A DNA stretch of 42,153 nucleotides, taken from assembly GCF_000296855.1 (NCBI RefSeq), contig NZ_CAKC01000044.1, positions 1 to 42,153 of the forward strand. Reading direction: 5' to 3'. This DNA comes from Lactobacillus gigeriorum DSM 23908 = CRBIP 24.85. Lineage in GTDB: Bacteria > Bacillota > Bacilli > Lactobacillales > Lactobacillaceae. The notes under the pieces are model-generated. The model saw only the letters and a program-made list of their open reading frames with translations, was not told where the DNA came from and ran no database searches. Below, piece by piece: positions 34,656 to 40,749 of the stretch (the first letter of the stretch is position 1; every line of letters begins with the position of its first letter). The translations under genes and the position numbers were made by a program.

Positions 34656-34702
34656 AAAAATAGCTTATATACTAGTGTTAGTTCAAGCAAGTATATAAGC
34701 TA
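34656..34702 (-). terminator. terminator after mazF
   Basis: Perfect 13-bp inverted repeat TAGCTTATATACT (34661-34673 with 34690-34702) followed on the - strand by TTTTTG. A second hairpin (ATCATCAG/CTGGTGAT, 34704-34727, then T-run on the + strand) lies between it and the mazF stop. Confidence 0.65.
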
Positions 34703-34729
34703 AATCATCAGTTGCAAGCTGGTGATTTT

Positions 34730-35053
34730 TTAGTATGTAAAACTAATCAATTCCAATATTTCTTGTAAAAAGTCTGATGGAACAGTGTCCACAATTTTAT
34801 AGCTTCTACTAGAAATATCAATCGACCTTTCATGTTCAAGTAATGCTTTACCATAAACAGCCAAGCCTTCTGGCAATTCAATATGAAGTGGGAATTCTTT
34901 CATATTTGTTGTTATAGGTACAACTTTTACAAGTCCATTATTAATGCGATTAAAATCATTATTGGAAACAATCAATGCAGGTCTATACCCACGTTGTTCA
35001 TGACCACTAGTTGGATCAAAATTAACCATGATGATATCACCTTGTTTTACCAA
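34730..35053 (-). CDS. mazF: MazF/PemK-family toxin (mRNA endoribonuclease)
   Basis: 107 residues; start is a TTG with GGAGG 9 nt upstream. Family motifs: QGDIIMVNFDPTSGHEQRGYRPALIVS at residues 4-30 (conserved G-x-Q-x-x-x-RPA loop), VVPITTNMKEFPLHIEL in the middle, ALLEHERSIDISSRSY with the active-site region. Cuts single-stranded mRNA when not bound by the antitoxin encoded just upstream (33-nt gap). Complete and apparently functional. Confidence 0.9.
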   Translation of the reverse strand: MVKQGDIIMVNFDPTSGHEQRGYRPALIVSNNDFNRINNGLVKVVPITTNMKEFPLHIELPEGLAVYGKALLEHERSIDISSRSYKIVDTVPSDFLQEILELISFTY

Positions 35054-35086
35054 TGATATTCACCTCCTCTCAAGGCGAATATCAAA

Positions 35087-35365
35087 TTAAAATACTTCTT
35101 TACCAACAGGTTTTCCCCAATCCAACTCTAAAGACTTGCCTTTTGCATTTTTTCTTTCTTCTTCCCAATACTTTTTATAATCAAAGCCAGAAAAAAGTTC
35201 TTTCAAATTTTGTGGTTTTCTTTTCTTTTCTAAAATAATCTTATCTTTATCAACAGTTACCAAAAATTCAACAAAGGGATCATTAATTCCAGCTTTCGTA
35301 AGAATCTCTTTCGGAATTCTTATAGCATTAGAATTCCCCCATTTACTTAACTTTACAGTGCACAT
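35087..35365 (-). CDS. mazE: MazE-family antitoxin
   Basis: 92 residues. N-terminal AbrB/SpoVT-like DNA-binding domain (VKLSKWGNSNAIRIPKEIL, residues 4-22), then a charged flexible C-terminus (LFSGFDYKKYWEEERKNAKG) that would wrap MazF. Ribosome site GGAGG. Binds its own promoter in known systems. Unit mazE-mazF has its own promoter and terminator. Confidence 0.9.
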   Translation of the reverse strand: MCTVKLSKWGNSNAIRIPKEILTKAGINDPFVEFLVTVDKDKIILEKKRKPQNLKELFSGFDYKKYWEEERKNAKGKSLELDWGKPVGKEVF

Positions 35366-35389
35366 ATGACAACCTCCATTTACATTTTC

Positions 35390-35418
35390 AGTATATACTT
35401 ATGTGTCTACATTGTAAA
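35390..35418 (-). promoter_or_regulatory. mazEF promoter
   Basis: - strand -35 TTTACA (35418-35413), 17-bp spacer, -10 TATACT (35395-35390), with palindromic GTATATAC over the -10, a likely MazE-MazF autoregulation site. Confidence 0.65.
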
Positions 35419-35432
35419 GATGATTAACTGCT

Positions 35433-35471
35433 AAACAAATAGCTAGCACATCTCGTCTTATGTGCTAGCTA
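35433..35471 (-). terminator. long inverted repeat at the 3' end of the structured RNA region
   Basis: Perfect 12-bp inverted repeat TAGCTAGCACAT (35440-35451 with 35460-35471), loop of 8, followed on the - strand by TTTGTTT. A plausible though weak terminator separating the upstream RNA from mazEF. Confidence 0.5.
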
Positions 35472-35546
35472 CTGACTGTTAGGTATTAACTAAAATAATA
35501 TTGAATCGTATCGTATACAAGATATTTTTACGGGCATTTGCCCAAT

Positions 35547-35594
35547 GTGATACAGCAGGAATCGAACCTACTTAATATCGCGCCAGCGTATCAC
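35547..35594 (-). ncRNA. mini-tRNA-like element 3
   Basis: Acceptor-like stem GTGATAC/GTATCAC, about 15 nt, then T-arm GTAGG-TTCGATT-CCTGC. T-loop is canonical. D-arm and anticodon arm are absent; total 48 nt. No CCA end. Confidence 0.55.
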
Positions 35595-35684
35595 TTGCTT
35601 CTAACTTGGAGGTATCAAATTACACACGTATGAAATTTAAGACCCTTTTACAACTATGTAAGGGATGCAATCATACATCCCTAA

Positions 35685-35729
35685 AACGGCGGTGGGAATC
35701 GAACCCACGATGCACCTAAAGTCGCCGTT
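35685..35729 (-). ncRNA. mini-tRNA-like element 2
   Basis: Perfect 7-bp acceptor-like stem AACGGCG/CGCCGTT, 14 nt spacer, then T-arm GTGGG-TTCGATT-CCCAC directly stacked on it. Total 45 nt; no D or anticodon arm and no matching upstream sequence for a full tRNA. Confidence 0.6.
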
Positions 35730-35780
35730 TACAGTTATAGATTTTATTATTGAAGCTCTGATCGATGTAATCGACCAATT

Positions 35781-35825
35781 GTGGTACAAGGAATCGGACC
35801 TTGTTTTTTTGTAGCCATACACCAC
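35781..35825 (-). ncRNA. mini-tRNA-like element 1
   Basis: Stem GTGGTG/TACCAC (one G-U), about 16 nt with an A7 run, then T-arm CAAGG-TCCGATT-CCTTG. Total 45 nt. T-loop differs at one base from elements 2 and 3. Confidence 0.5.
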
Positions 35826-36079
35826 TACCAACTAATAAAAGAAAAATAAGTTGATTAACTAATGAATTTGCTGTACAGAATACTATAAATAAAAAAATTA
35901 CAAGGGATTTCTCCTTTTTAAAATTTTATGGCTAGACTGTTTTCGTACAACAATAAATCATCAGTATAACATTATCGAGTTGTGTCGCTGCTGCAAGCTC
36001 AGAACCTGGGATGATAATTAAGCTTTATGCAGGTCTCGGCGTACTTTGGACCTCTTTTATATCCTTTCAACTCGACAAT

Positions 36080-36138
36080 ACTATAATAAAGGTATTTTTC
36101 TCCCCTAGAACTCCCACGTTTCACCCTTAAAACTCCCA
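36080..36138 (-). promoter_or_regulatory. probable late promoter with two activator-type repeats
   Basis: - strand -10 TATAGT (36085-36080; overlapping TATTAT) lacks a good -35. In place of it are two direct repeats of 21 bp with exactly 22-bp period (36096-36116 and 36118-36138; 17 of 21 identical, shared core TGGGAGTT). Two helical turns apart and reaching into the -35 zone, they look like sites for an activator such as the ArpU protein encoded just upstream. Confidence 0.5.
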
Positions 36139-36141
36139 TTT

Positions 36142-36369
36142 TTAATTTAACTCGTATTCTATTGGTTTCACATAAAGAATGTTGTTCATATTGATATAGA
36201 GTTCTGAAACATCCCTTTGACTGAAAGACATAAAAGGATTGTAATCTTCAATTCCATATCCTTGAATGAAACAATTATCTGCTTTGTTGTAAATTTCCCA
36301 GTCATATTCTGTATCAGTTAACAGAATTGTTTCTTTATCAATTAATCTAACTAAAAATCCCGATTTCAT
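36142..36369 (-). CDS. hypothetical early protein
   Basis: 75 residues from the ATG at 36369 (GAGG 8 nt upstream; GTG at 36378 unlikely). MKSGFLVRLIDKETILLTDT; small, acidic, beta-rich; ends right at the activator repeats. Family not recognised. Last gene of the early/middle operon. Confidence 0.6.
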   Translation of the reverse strand: MKSGFLVRLIDKETILLTDTEYDWEIYNKADNCFIQGYGIEDYNPFMSFSQRDVSELYINMNNILYVKPIEYELN

Positions 36370-36395
36370 TTTATTCACCTCATCAATTCATATCG

Positions 36396-36833
36396 CTAAA
36401 CAAATTCTACCCAAACCCAAACTCCTGGATCTGAACTGTACCATTTTTCGCAACTAATATAAATTACCTGCTTATCATCCAAATAAATGCCCGTTTTGCC
36501 AGAACGTAAATTAGTATTCATGCCATCTAAAACCGATTTAAGCACATTATCTACGTCTGGCTTCTTTGCAGGTCTAATATCATTTCTTGCAGCAGCTTCT
36601 TTTTTCCATTTAGGCCAGCTTTTTGGAATTGCATAACCCAAATCGACCGTAACTCTTACATCCCCATCATAAGGTTTTTTATTTCCAAACTTCTTTAATG
36701 CATAATATCTTACTGTTTCTTCAAAAATACGAGTCTTCATCGGCGTATAAGCATGGCCTGATACTACTCTTGCTCTTTGCTTTCCTACTGGATTTCCGGG
36801 GATAAAATATTTCAAATCATCATAGATTTCCAA
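36396..36833 (-). CDS. rusA: RusA-family Holliday junction resolvase
   Basis: 145 residues; TTG start with AAAGGATT. RusA motifs: FIPGNPVGKQRARVV at the N-terminus, KKPDVDNVLKSVLDGMN with the catalytic Asp residues (about 96-110), YLDDKQVIYISCEKW near 122-136. Cuts recombination and replication junctions before packaging. Start is 1 nt from the ArpU stop. Confidence 0.9.
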   Translation of the reverse strand: MEIYDDLKYFIPGNPVGKQRARVVSGHAYTPMKTRIFEETVRYYALKKFGNKKPYDGDVRVTVDLGYAIPKSWPKWKKEAAARNDIRPAKKPDVDNVLKSVLDGMNTNLRSGKTGIYLDDKQVIYISCEKWYSSDPGVWVWVEFV

Positions 36834-36834
36834 T

Positions 36835-37302
36835 TTATAATCCTTTCTTTTTCTCGCTATAAATAGCTAACTTATCAATTTTTAGAGGATATTTTTCTTG
36901 TAAGGAATCAAATACTTCGGCAAATTCTAAAAGTGCCTTCGTTTGTAGTCTATAGAATTGACTATCTTTTATTGCCATCCTTTCATACGTAACATAGTCC
37001 GGTAATCCCAACAAAAACTTATTTTTTATAATCGCTTGAGTATCGTTAGTGCATTGATTTATTGCTAATATGGTTCTCGTAACACAAATATCGGCAATAG
37101 TATTCCTGATGAATTTATTCTCAACGTGGTTAGTCCCATGTGAACTTACGCCTGTTGGATCAAAACTAGGACTAGTAACATCTGATCTGCGGAATTGTGA
37201 GTAATTCAAGGCTTTTTCAAAATCGCGCTTAAAAAACTTTTTTACGCGCTTTTTTGTCTCATCCCTATCGAGTTCTTCTGTAAAGAAACTGATCAATTCC
37301 AT
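36835..37302 (-). CDS. ArpU-family late transcription regulator
   Basis: 155 residues. ArpU/LtrA-type pattern: N-terminal DRDETKKRVKKFFKRDFEKAL, middle FIRNTIADICVTRTILAINQ, C-terminal sigma-like helix-turn-helix region (LLGLPDYVTYERMAIKDSQF, YRLQTKALLEFAEVF). Members regulate late genes of Gram-positive phages. It is encoded just before the putative late promoter and its paired repeats. Confidence 0.85.
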   Translation of the reverse strand: MELISFFTEELDRDETKKRVKKFFKRDFEKALNYSQFRRSDVTSPSFDPTGVSSHGTNHVENKFIRNTIADICVTRTILAINQCTNDTQAIIKNKFLLGLPDYVTYERMAIKDSQFYRLQTKALLEFAEVFDSLQEKYPLKIDKLAIYSEKKKGL

Positions 37303-37323
37303 ATTTTTATACTCACTCCAGTT

Positions 37324-37719
37324 CTAAATTAGTTCCGCATTTCCCAAAATCATACCTCTAAGCTCTTTAAGTTCTTTTTTGCTTATCTTATACGTTGCAT
37401 GACTTCCATAGCTTATAAACTGTAAATTTAATTGTTTATCGAAAGCATAAGTTTTCCAGCCATCAGTTACCGAATCACCAGGTTTGTAATGATGGCTTAT
37501 TTTAGCTTTTCTTTTAACGGCTTTTTTCTTTTTGGTTGCTTCAAGATTAACTTCTTTTCTTTGTATATACTTCATAATTTCTTCTTTGGTATTCCCCACT
37601 AATTCCCACAAAGTATTCAAATCTCGATTTCTTATCGGTACTGATGTAATCGAGCCATATCTTTCTTCTAGCTTATGGATCAAATCATAGAATCTCTCTT
37701 TTTCCTTATCAGTCACCAT
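37324..37719 (-). CDS. hypothetical early protein
   Basis: 131 residues taken from the ATG at 37719 (GTG codons at 37728 and 37725 are alternatives; ribosome site weak). MVTDKEKERFYDLIHKLEER, central basic stretch (ATKKKKAVKRKAKIS), C-terminal YKISKKELKELRGMI. Possibly nucleic-acid binding; no family recognised. Confidence 0.55.
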   Translation of the reverse strand: MVTDKEKERFYDLIHKLEERYGSITSVPIRNRDLNTLWELVGNTKEEIMKYIQRKEVNLEATKKKKAVKRKAKISHHYKPGDSVTDGWKTYAFDKQLNLQFISYGSHATYKISKKELKELRGMILGNAELI

Positions 37720-37966
37720 TAACACCACTTGTTGTAAAAATAATCTTTAATGCATTGATATGAATCTCATGAAGCTCTGCTTTTAGCTTTTTATTCTCTA
37801 TCTTAGTTCTTAGTATTTCATCCCTAAGCATTTGATTTTCATCCTTTAGCGATTCTGCTTTTACCTGCAATTTATTAATGACGCCTACAGTTTTTTCCTG
37901 GCTTACAAATTTATCTGGATCTTTCAATGGAACTGCCCATTTTGTTAATTCTTTTCTATAATCCAT
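37709..37966 (-). CDS. hypothetical coiled-coil protein
   Basis: 85 residues from the ATG at 37966 (GGAG 9 nt upstream; longer frame start inside the initiator gene rejected). MDYRKELTKWAVPLKDPDKF then a coiled coil (LKDENQMLRDEILRTKIENK). Overlaps the start of the next gene. Confidence 0.55.
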   Translation of the reverse strand: MDYRKELTKWAVPLKDPDKFVSQEKTVGVINKLQVKAESLKDENQMLRDEILRTKIENKKLKAELHEIHINALKIIFTTSGVNGD

Positions 37967-37982
37967 ACTTCCATTCTCCTTT

Positions 37983-38885
37983 TCATGCATTCTTTTCATC
38001 CCTATCATCAAGGTCATCAAATATTTGTTCCAAATCTACATTTGGATCATATGTTGGCTGCTTCTTGCTCCAGTCTGTAGCTGTTTCTTTCTTATTCCTT
38101 TTAGGGATGCTACCAGATCTATACCACAATTTTTGATGTAAATATTTTTCGAAATTAGTTGGATCGAATAGCGTTGCTGGTATTAAAAGATATTCCTTAT
38201 CCGTACCTAGCCAATGAGAGCACTTAATATCAATAACTGTTTTAAAATCGTCTAATCTAGATCCTTTTTGCCAAAGATCCTTAATCAATTTTCTACTTAG
38301 ATTAGCTGTACTCCTAAATTTATGAATTGGATCATTGAAACGACCAGTTTTAAGGTTTAGATAATCAACTATTTCTTCATAAGGTATATTTTCCTTATCA
38401 TAATTCTTTTCATTTATTATCTTTGATATTTTTTTATATTGATAATTATTGTTATTGATATTTATTAGTCCGCCCTTTTGCATCGAATGCGTTTCGCATC
38501 CTATGCGTTTTGCATCGGATGCATTTTGTAGCATTTTCGGCTCATTCTCTGCTTTTTCGCCATCGATGGCGTTTTGGCTATGATGGTTGATATTTGGATC
38601 ATCGCTTAAAATCCAGTCCATTCCATCAAAAGATCCGTCATTGCTTTGTCTGTGGACGCGCTTTAAATAGCCTTTCTCTTCCAATTCCTTTAATCCGCTT
38701 CTTAAAGCTCGCTCGCCATCAGTTGAATGCTTTGCTATTTCACTAACATAGAACTGCCATTCGTTTGCTTGGCTCCATAGATAGATAAATATTCCACGTG
38801 CCTTCCATGAAAGACTGCTATCTTGAACCAAGTTGTTAGATATATTTGTGTAGTAATTGTTGTATTTCTTAATGAGTCTAACCAT
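37983..38885 (-). CDS. replication initiator (winged helix + phage conserved C-terminal domain)
   Basis: 300 residues. Residues 1-100 form a DnaD/replisome-organizer-like winged helix (LSWKARGIFIYLWSQANEWQ, GERALRSGLKELEEKGYLKR). Middle 110-165 is low-complexity linker and encodes the origin iterons. C-terminal 165-250 is the conserved phage domain YEEIVDYLNLKTGRF, FRSTANLSRKLIKDLWQKG, LIPATLFDPTNFEKYL. Binds the origin inside its own gene and loads host helicase, in the lambda O manner. Acidic tail. Confidence 0.85.
   Translation of the reverse strand: MVRLIKKYNNYYTNISNNLVQDSSLSWKARGIFIYLWSQANEWQFYVSEIAKHSTDGERALRSGLKELEEKGYLKRVHRQSNDGSFDGMDWILSDDPNINHHSQNAIDGEKAENEPKMLQNASDAKRIGCETHSMQKGGLININNNNYQYKKISKIINEKNYDKENIPYEEIVDYLNLKTGRFNDPIHKFRSTANLSRKLIKDLWQKGSRLDDFKTVIDIKCSHWLGTDKEYLLIPATLFDPTNFEKYLHQKLWYRSGSIPKRNKKETATDWSKKQPTYDPNVDLEQIFDDLDDRDEKNA
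38410..38534. other. ori: origin of replication: iterons and AT-rich unwinding region
   Basis: Three consecutive 16-bp iterons at 38487-38502, 38503-38518 and 38519-38534 (consensus ATGCGTTTTGCATCNG), with a partial fourth at 38471-38486. They lie within the initiator gene and next to a very AT-rich stretch at 38410-38465. Same plan as lambda and lactic-phage origins. Confidence 0.75.
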
Positions 38886-39102
38886 TTTTCTTTACCCCTA
38901 GCATGTCTATAACCTTATTGGTCAAAGAATCAATTAGTGCATCCCCTTGTCTTATTTTCTTTAGCTCAATACCAGGATCGCTATTTTCACCATACTTCAA
39001 TGCATCGCTTACTAAATTAATCAATGGTATCTCCATGCCATGATAGCTAACCATCGTTGATCTAGCTTTTTTTAAGTAATCCATTTCTTTTCTTGCTTCC
39101 AT
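38878..39102 (-). CDS. hypothetical protein before the initiator
   Basis: 74 residues (MEARKEMDYLKKARSTMVSY). GGAG 11 nt upstream. Helical, no family recognised; overlaps the initiator start by 8 nt. Confidence 0.6.
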   Translation of the reverse strand: MEARKEMDYLKKARSTMVSYHGMEIPLINLVSDALKYGENSDPGIELKKIRQGDALIDSLTNKVIDMLGVKKNG

Positions 39103-39120
39103 TTGGTATAATTCTCCTTG

Positions 39121-39162
39121 GTTTTAGAATTTGAGTCGCTCACTGTTGTGAACGGCTTTTTT
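39121..39162. repeat. 42-bp direct repeat, copy A
   Basis: 38 of 42 bp identical to 39808-39849. Contains an imperfect terminator-like hairpin (GTCGCTCAC/GTGAACGGC then seven T on the + strand). On the - strand both copies also encode similar peptide ends (KKAxHNSxRLxF, stop). Confidence 0.8.
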
Positions 39163-39164
39163 TG

Positions 39165-39275
39165 TTACAAAATAGCAAACAAAATTGCGATTATTGCTAA
39201 AATAATAGACAGAATTGGTAGAACAATCTTCCACCAATCATGGTTGTTATTAAAGTCGTCGTCATAGTAAGTCAT
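39165..39275 (-). CDS. 36-residue single-pass membrane protein
   Basis: MTYYDDDFNNNHDWWKIVLP then an Ile/Leu-rich membrane helix ending LFAIL. Acidic, Trp-bounded N-terminus and one helix look like a real micro-protein, but the nearest GGAG is 13 nt away. It is divergent from the + gene starting at 39285. Confidence 0.4.
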   Translation of the reverse strand: MTYYDDDFNNNHDWWKIVLPILSIILAIIAILFAIL

Positions 39276-39284
39276 GAGGTTTAT

Positions 39285-39794
39285 ATGTCTCCTTCTGAAA
39301 TTATTTCTTGTACCGTTGCTGTTATTTCTTTGATTTTTTCAACTATCTCGCTAATCTCTACTTATCGAGAAAAACACATAAAAACTAAGATCCGCTTGCA
39401 ATGGATTTCATCAATTGGAAATCAAATAAATGCTAATTTCCTAATCTCTAATATGTCTTCAAGGCCTACCACTATTACTAATATTTCCTTTAAAAATCCT
39501 ATTAGTGGTTGTGATTTCTCAGCAAGTCCATATCCTGTAATTTTGCAAGGTGATGAACGTGATCCAATCGTTTCAGATGCGACACCTATAAATGTTGCTC
39601 CTAGGTCTTCTATTAGCGTTGTTATGGCTTTCCAGTATCTAGGCCAACACCAAACGTTTGCAGCTGATAAAACTATGTTCACTTTCATAATTAACGAAAA
39701 GAAGAGACTTATTAAATTGACTAATCCACCAGTTATTAGCAACGATCAAATGTATTGGGCACTTAGATATTTACACCGTGCTTCACAGCTGTAA
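39285..39794 (+). CDS. membrane-anchored protein on the opposite strand (cargo gene)
   Basis: 169 residues from the ATG at 39285 (GAGG upstream; the frame opens earlier at 39240 but without a site). N-terminal membrane helix at about 7-27 (ISCTVAVISLIFSTISLIST), then a soluble beta-rich domain (INANFLISNMSSRPTTITNI, ITNPPVIS region near the end). The only + strand gene in the replication block besides 40750; flanked by 42-bp direct repeats, the right copy serving as its terminator. Probably a moron expressed in the lysogen (exclusion or defence), by context only. Confidence 0.65.
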   Translation: MSPSEIISCTVAVISLIFSTISLISTYREKHIKTKIRLQWISSIGNQINANFLISNMSSRPTTITNISFKNPISGCDFSASPYPVILQGDERDPIVSDATPINVAPRSSISVVMAFQYLGQHQTFAADKTMFTFIINEKKRLIKLTNPPVISNDQMYWALRYLHRASQL

Positions 39795-39807
39795 ATGGTA
39801 TTAATCA

Positions 39808-39849
39808 GTTTTAGAATTCAAGTCGATCACTGTTGTGACCGGCTTTTTT
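39808..39849 (+). terminator. terminator of the cargo gene; 42-bp repeat copy B
   Basis: GTCGATCAC/GTGACCGGC stem (39822-39843) with six T on the + strand, 14 nt after the stop at 39794. Near-identical to 39121-39162. Confidence 0.65.
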
Positions 39850-39933
39850 CTTTTTCAAAGGATCATAAATTGCATTGCTTGCAGCAATCAATCCTTCTTT
39901 TGTTTTTTGGCTTTGTCGTTTTGGTATTCGCAT
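39811..39933 (-). CDS. 40-residue basic protein
   Basis: MRIPKRQSQKTKEGLIAASN ... KKKKAGHNSDRLEF. Excellent ribosome site (GTAGGAGG) and TAATG overlap with the preceding gene. Lys/Arg-rich, perhaps nucleic-acid binding. Its 3' end is repeat copy B. Confidence 0.6.
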   Translation of the reverse strand: MRIPKRQSQKTKEGLIAASNAIYDPLKKKKAGHNSDRLEF

Positions 39934-40100
39934 TATTCATTACCTCCTACAATAATTAACATCAATAACAACATAACGATTGGAACCATAATCAACAGGT
40001 AATTGCTATCTCCCGTACTAATTACTTTAATCGTTAAGAATGTTACAAATCCTGTTGCCATAATCATTAGCAAGATCAATATTTTTTCTATCAAAGTCAT
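39933..40100 (-). CDS. 55-residue two-pass membrane protein
   Basis: MTLIEKILILLMIMATGFVT, a short polar loop (KVISTGDSN) and a second helix ending MLIIVGGNE. Start ATG 40100 or TTG 40094; GAGG precedes both. Part of a chain of overlapping micro-genes. Confidence 0.5.
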   Translation of the reverse strand: MTLIEKILILLMIMATGFVTFLTIKVISTGDSNYLLIMVPIVMLLLMLIIVGGNE

Positions 40101-40106
40101 ACCTCG

Positions 40107-40190
40107 CTAGATTAAGATAAATGATCCCAACCAGAACAGAATGAAACCCAAGGCAATCACTAAGCCCAACTGTTGATCTCTACTTAGCAT
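40107..40190 (-). CDS. 27-residue membrane peptide
   Basis: MLSRDQQLGLVIALGFILFW then LGSFILI. GGAG 10 nt upstream; overlaps the end of the DUF771 gene by 11 nt. Typical of the tiny membrane proteins in this region of Lactobacillus phages; function unknown. Confidence 0.4.
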   Translation of the reverse strand: MLSRDQQLGLVIALGFILFWLGSFILI

Positions 40191-40479
40191 CCCAATCAAT
40201 CTCCTTCCTATGCTCATTCATCCAAATGGCAGCAGGATATTCAAAAATAGTCATCTTCCCACCTCTGCCAGGATGGATATTGCTTACCCAGTCAGGTTTG
40301 AAAACATATAAGATGTTTCGCTTAACCCAAGCCTGTCCATGTGGCTTGCAATATTTTTTTGCAAATTCCTGAACATTGATTGTTTTCCCTACAATTTGTT
40401 CTTCAGGAACATAGCCACGTTTGGCCATGATCCCATCAACAATCTTTTCAAATGATTTTTCATCAACTGCGATTTCCAT
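40180..40479 (-). CDS. DUF771 family protein
   Basis: 99 residues. DUF771 pattern: GKTINVQEFAKKYCKPHGQA, WVKRNILYVFKP, then IFEYPAAIWMNEHRKEI. Excisionase-like small DNA-binding fold proposed for related proteins; in early operons of many Firmicute phages. Overlaps the XRE gene by 17 nt. Confidence 0.8.
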   Translation of the reverse strand: MEIAVDEKSFEKIVDGIMAKRGYVPEEQIVGKTINVQEFAKKYCKPHGQAWVKRNILYVFKPDWVSNIHPGRGGKMTIFEYPAAIWMNEHRKEIDWDAK

Positions 40480-40669
40480 TTTTATCCTCTCTTAAATCAT
40501 CTAGACTGACACCCAACGCATCAGCAATCTTGCATGCGTTGGTAAAGCTTGGTTCTGAATGCTTCAGGCGATAATTACGAAGGGTGTTGTCTGAGATACC
40601 TGTCATTTTCGATAATCTGTAAATTGTCAAGTTTCTTTCTTTTAATATTTTTTCAACTTTACTCCACAT
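40463..40669 (-). CDS. XRE-family regulator
   Basis: 68 residues from the ATG at 40669 (GGAGG upstream). Complete helix-turn-helix: ILKERNLTIYRLSKMTGISD, NTLRNYRLKHSEPSFTNACK, IADALGVSLDDL. Divergent from the gene at 40750; a palindrome at 40696-40711 between them is its likely operator. Confidence 0.82.
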   Translation of the reverse strand: MWSKVEKILKERNLTIYRLSKMTGISDNTLRNYRLKHSEPSFTNACKIADALGVSLDDLREDKNGNRS

Positions 40670-40695
40670 TATTTTGTGCCTCCAATAATTTGTAC

Positions 40696-40717
40696 CCACT
40701 ATATTTAGTGGTATAAT
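40696..40717 (+). promoter_or_regulatory. promoter with palindromic operator
   Basis: Palindrome CCACTA-TATT-TAGTGG (40696-40711) directly abuts the -10 TATAAT (40712-40717) of the + strand gene at 40750. A bound regulator, probably the divergent XRE protein, would block it. Confidence 0.65.
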
Positions 40718-40749
40718 GTTAAATACCTAATAAGAAAGGTGGTGAATAA

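Larger units (their letters stand above)
35433..36078 (-). ncRNA. candidate large structured late-phage RNA (about 640 nt)
   Basis: No credible gene exists here, yet the - strand is dense with stems: a 12-bp closing helix (36079-36068 with 35982-35971) around a nested 100-nt domain; three mini-tRNA-like elements; AGGGATG/CATCCCT; GGTCGAT/ATCGATC; a near-perfect 11-bp helix around 35612-35645; GGGC-AAAT-GCCC near 35532-35543. A promoter-like -10 lies exactly upstream and an inverted repeat at the end. Giant phage RNAs such as GOLLD and ROOL are known from Lactobacillales phages and lie near tRNAs; membership cannot be decided here. A leader of the late transcript is the alternative. Confidence 0.5.

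Noticed and set aside
35547-35825. Ordinary full-length tRNA genes
   Set aside because: The T-arms are convincing, but the matching acceptor strands lie only about 45 nt away and no D or anticodon arm fits between or upstream.
35637-35831. 64-codon - strand frame through the tRNA-like region
   Set aside because: It reads through two of the mini-tRNA-like stems, has no ribosome site and an implausible composition.
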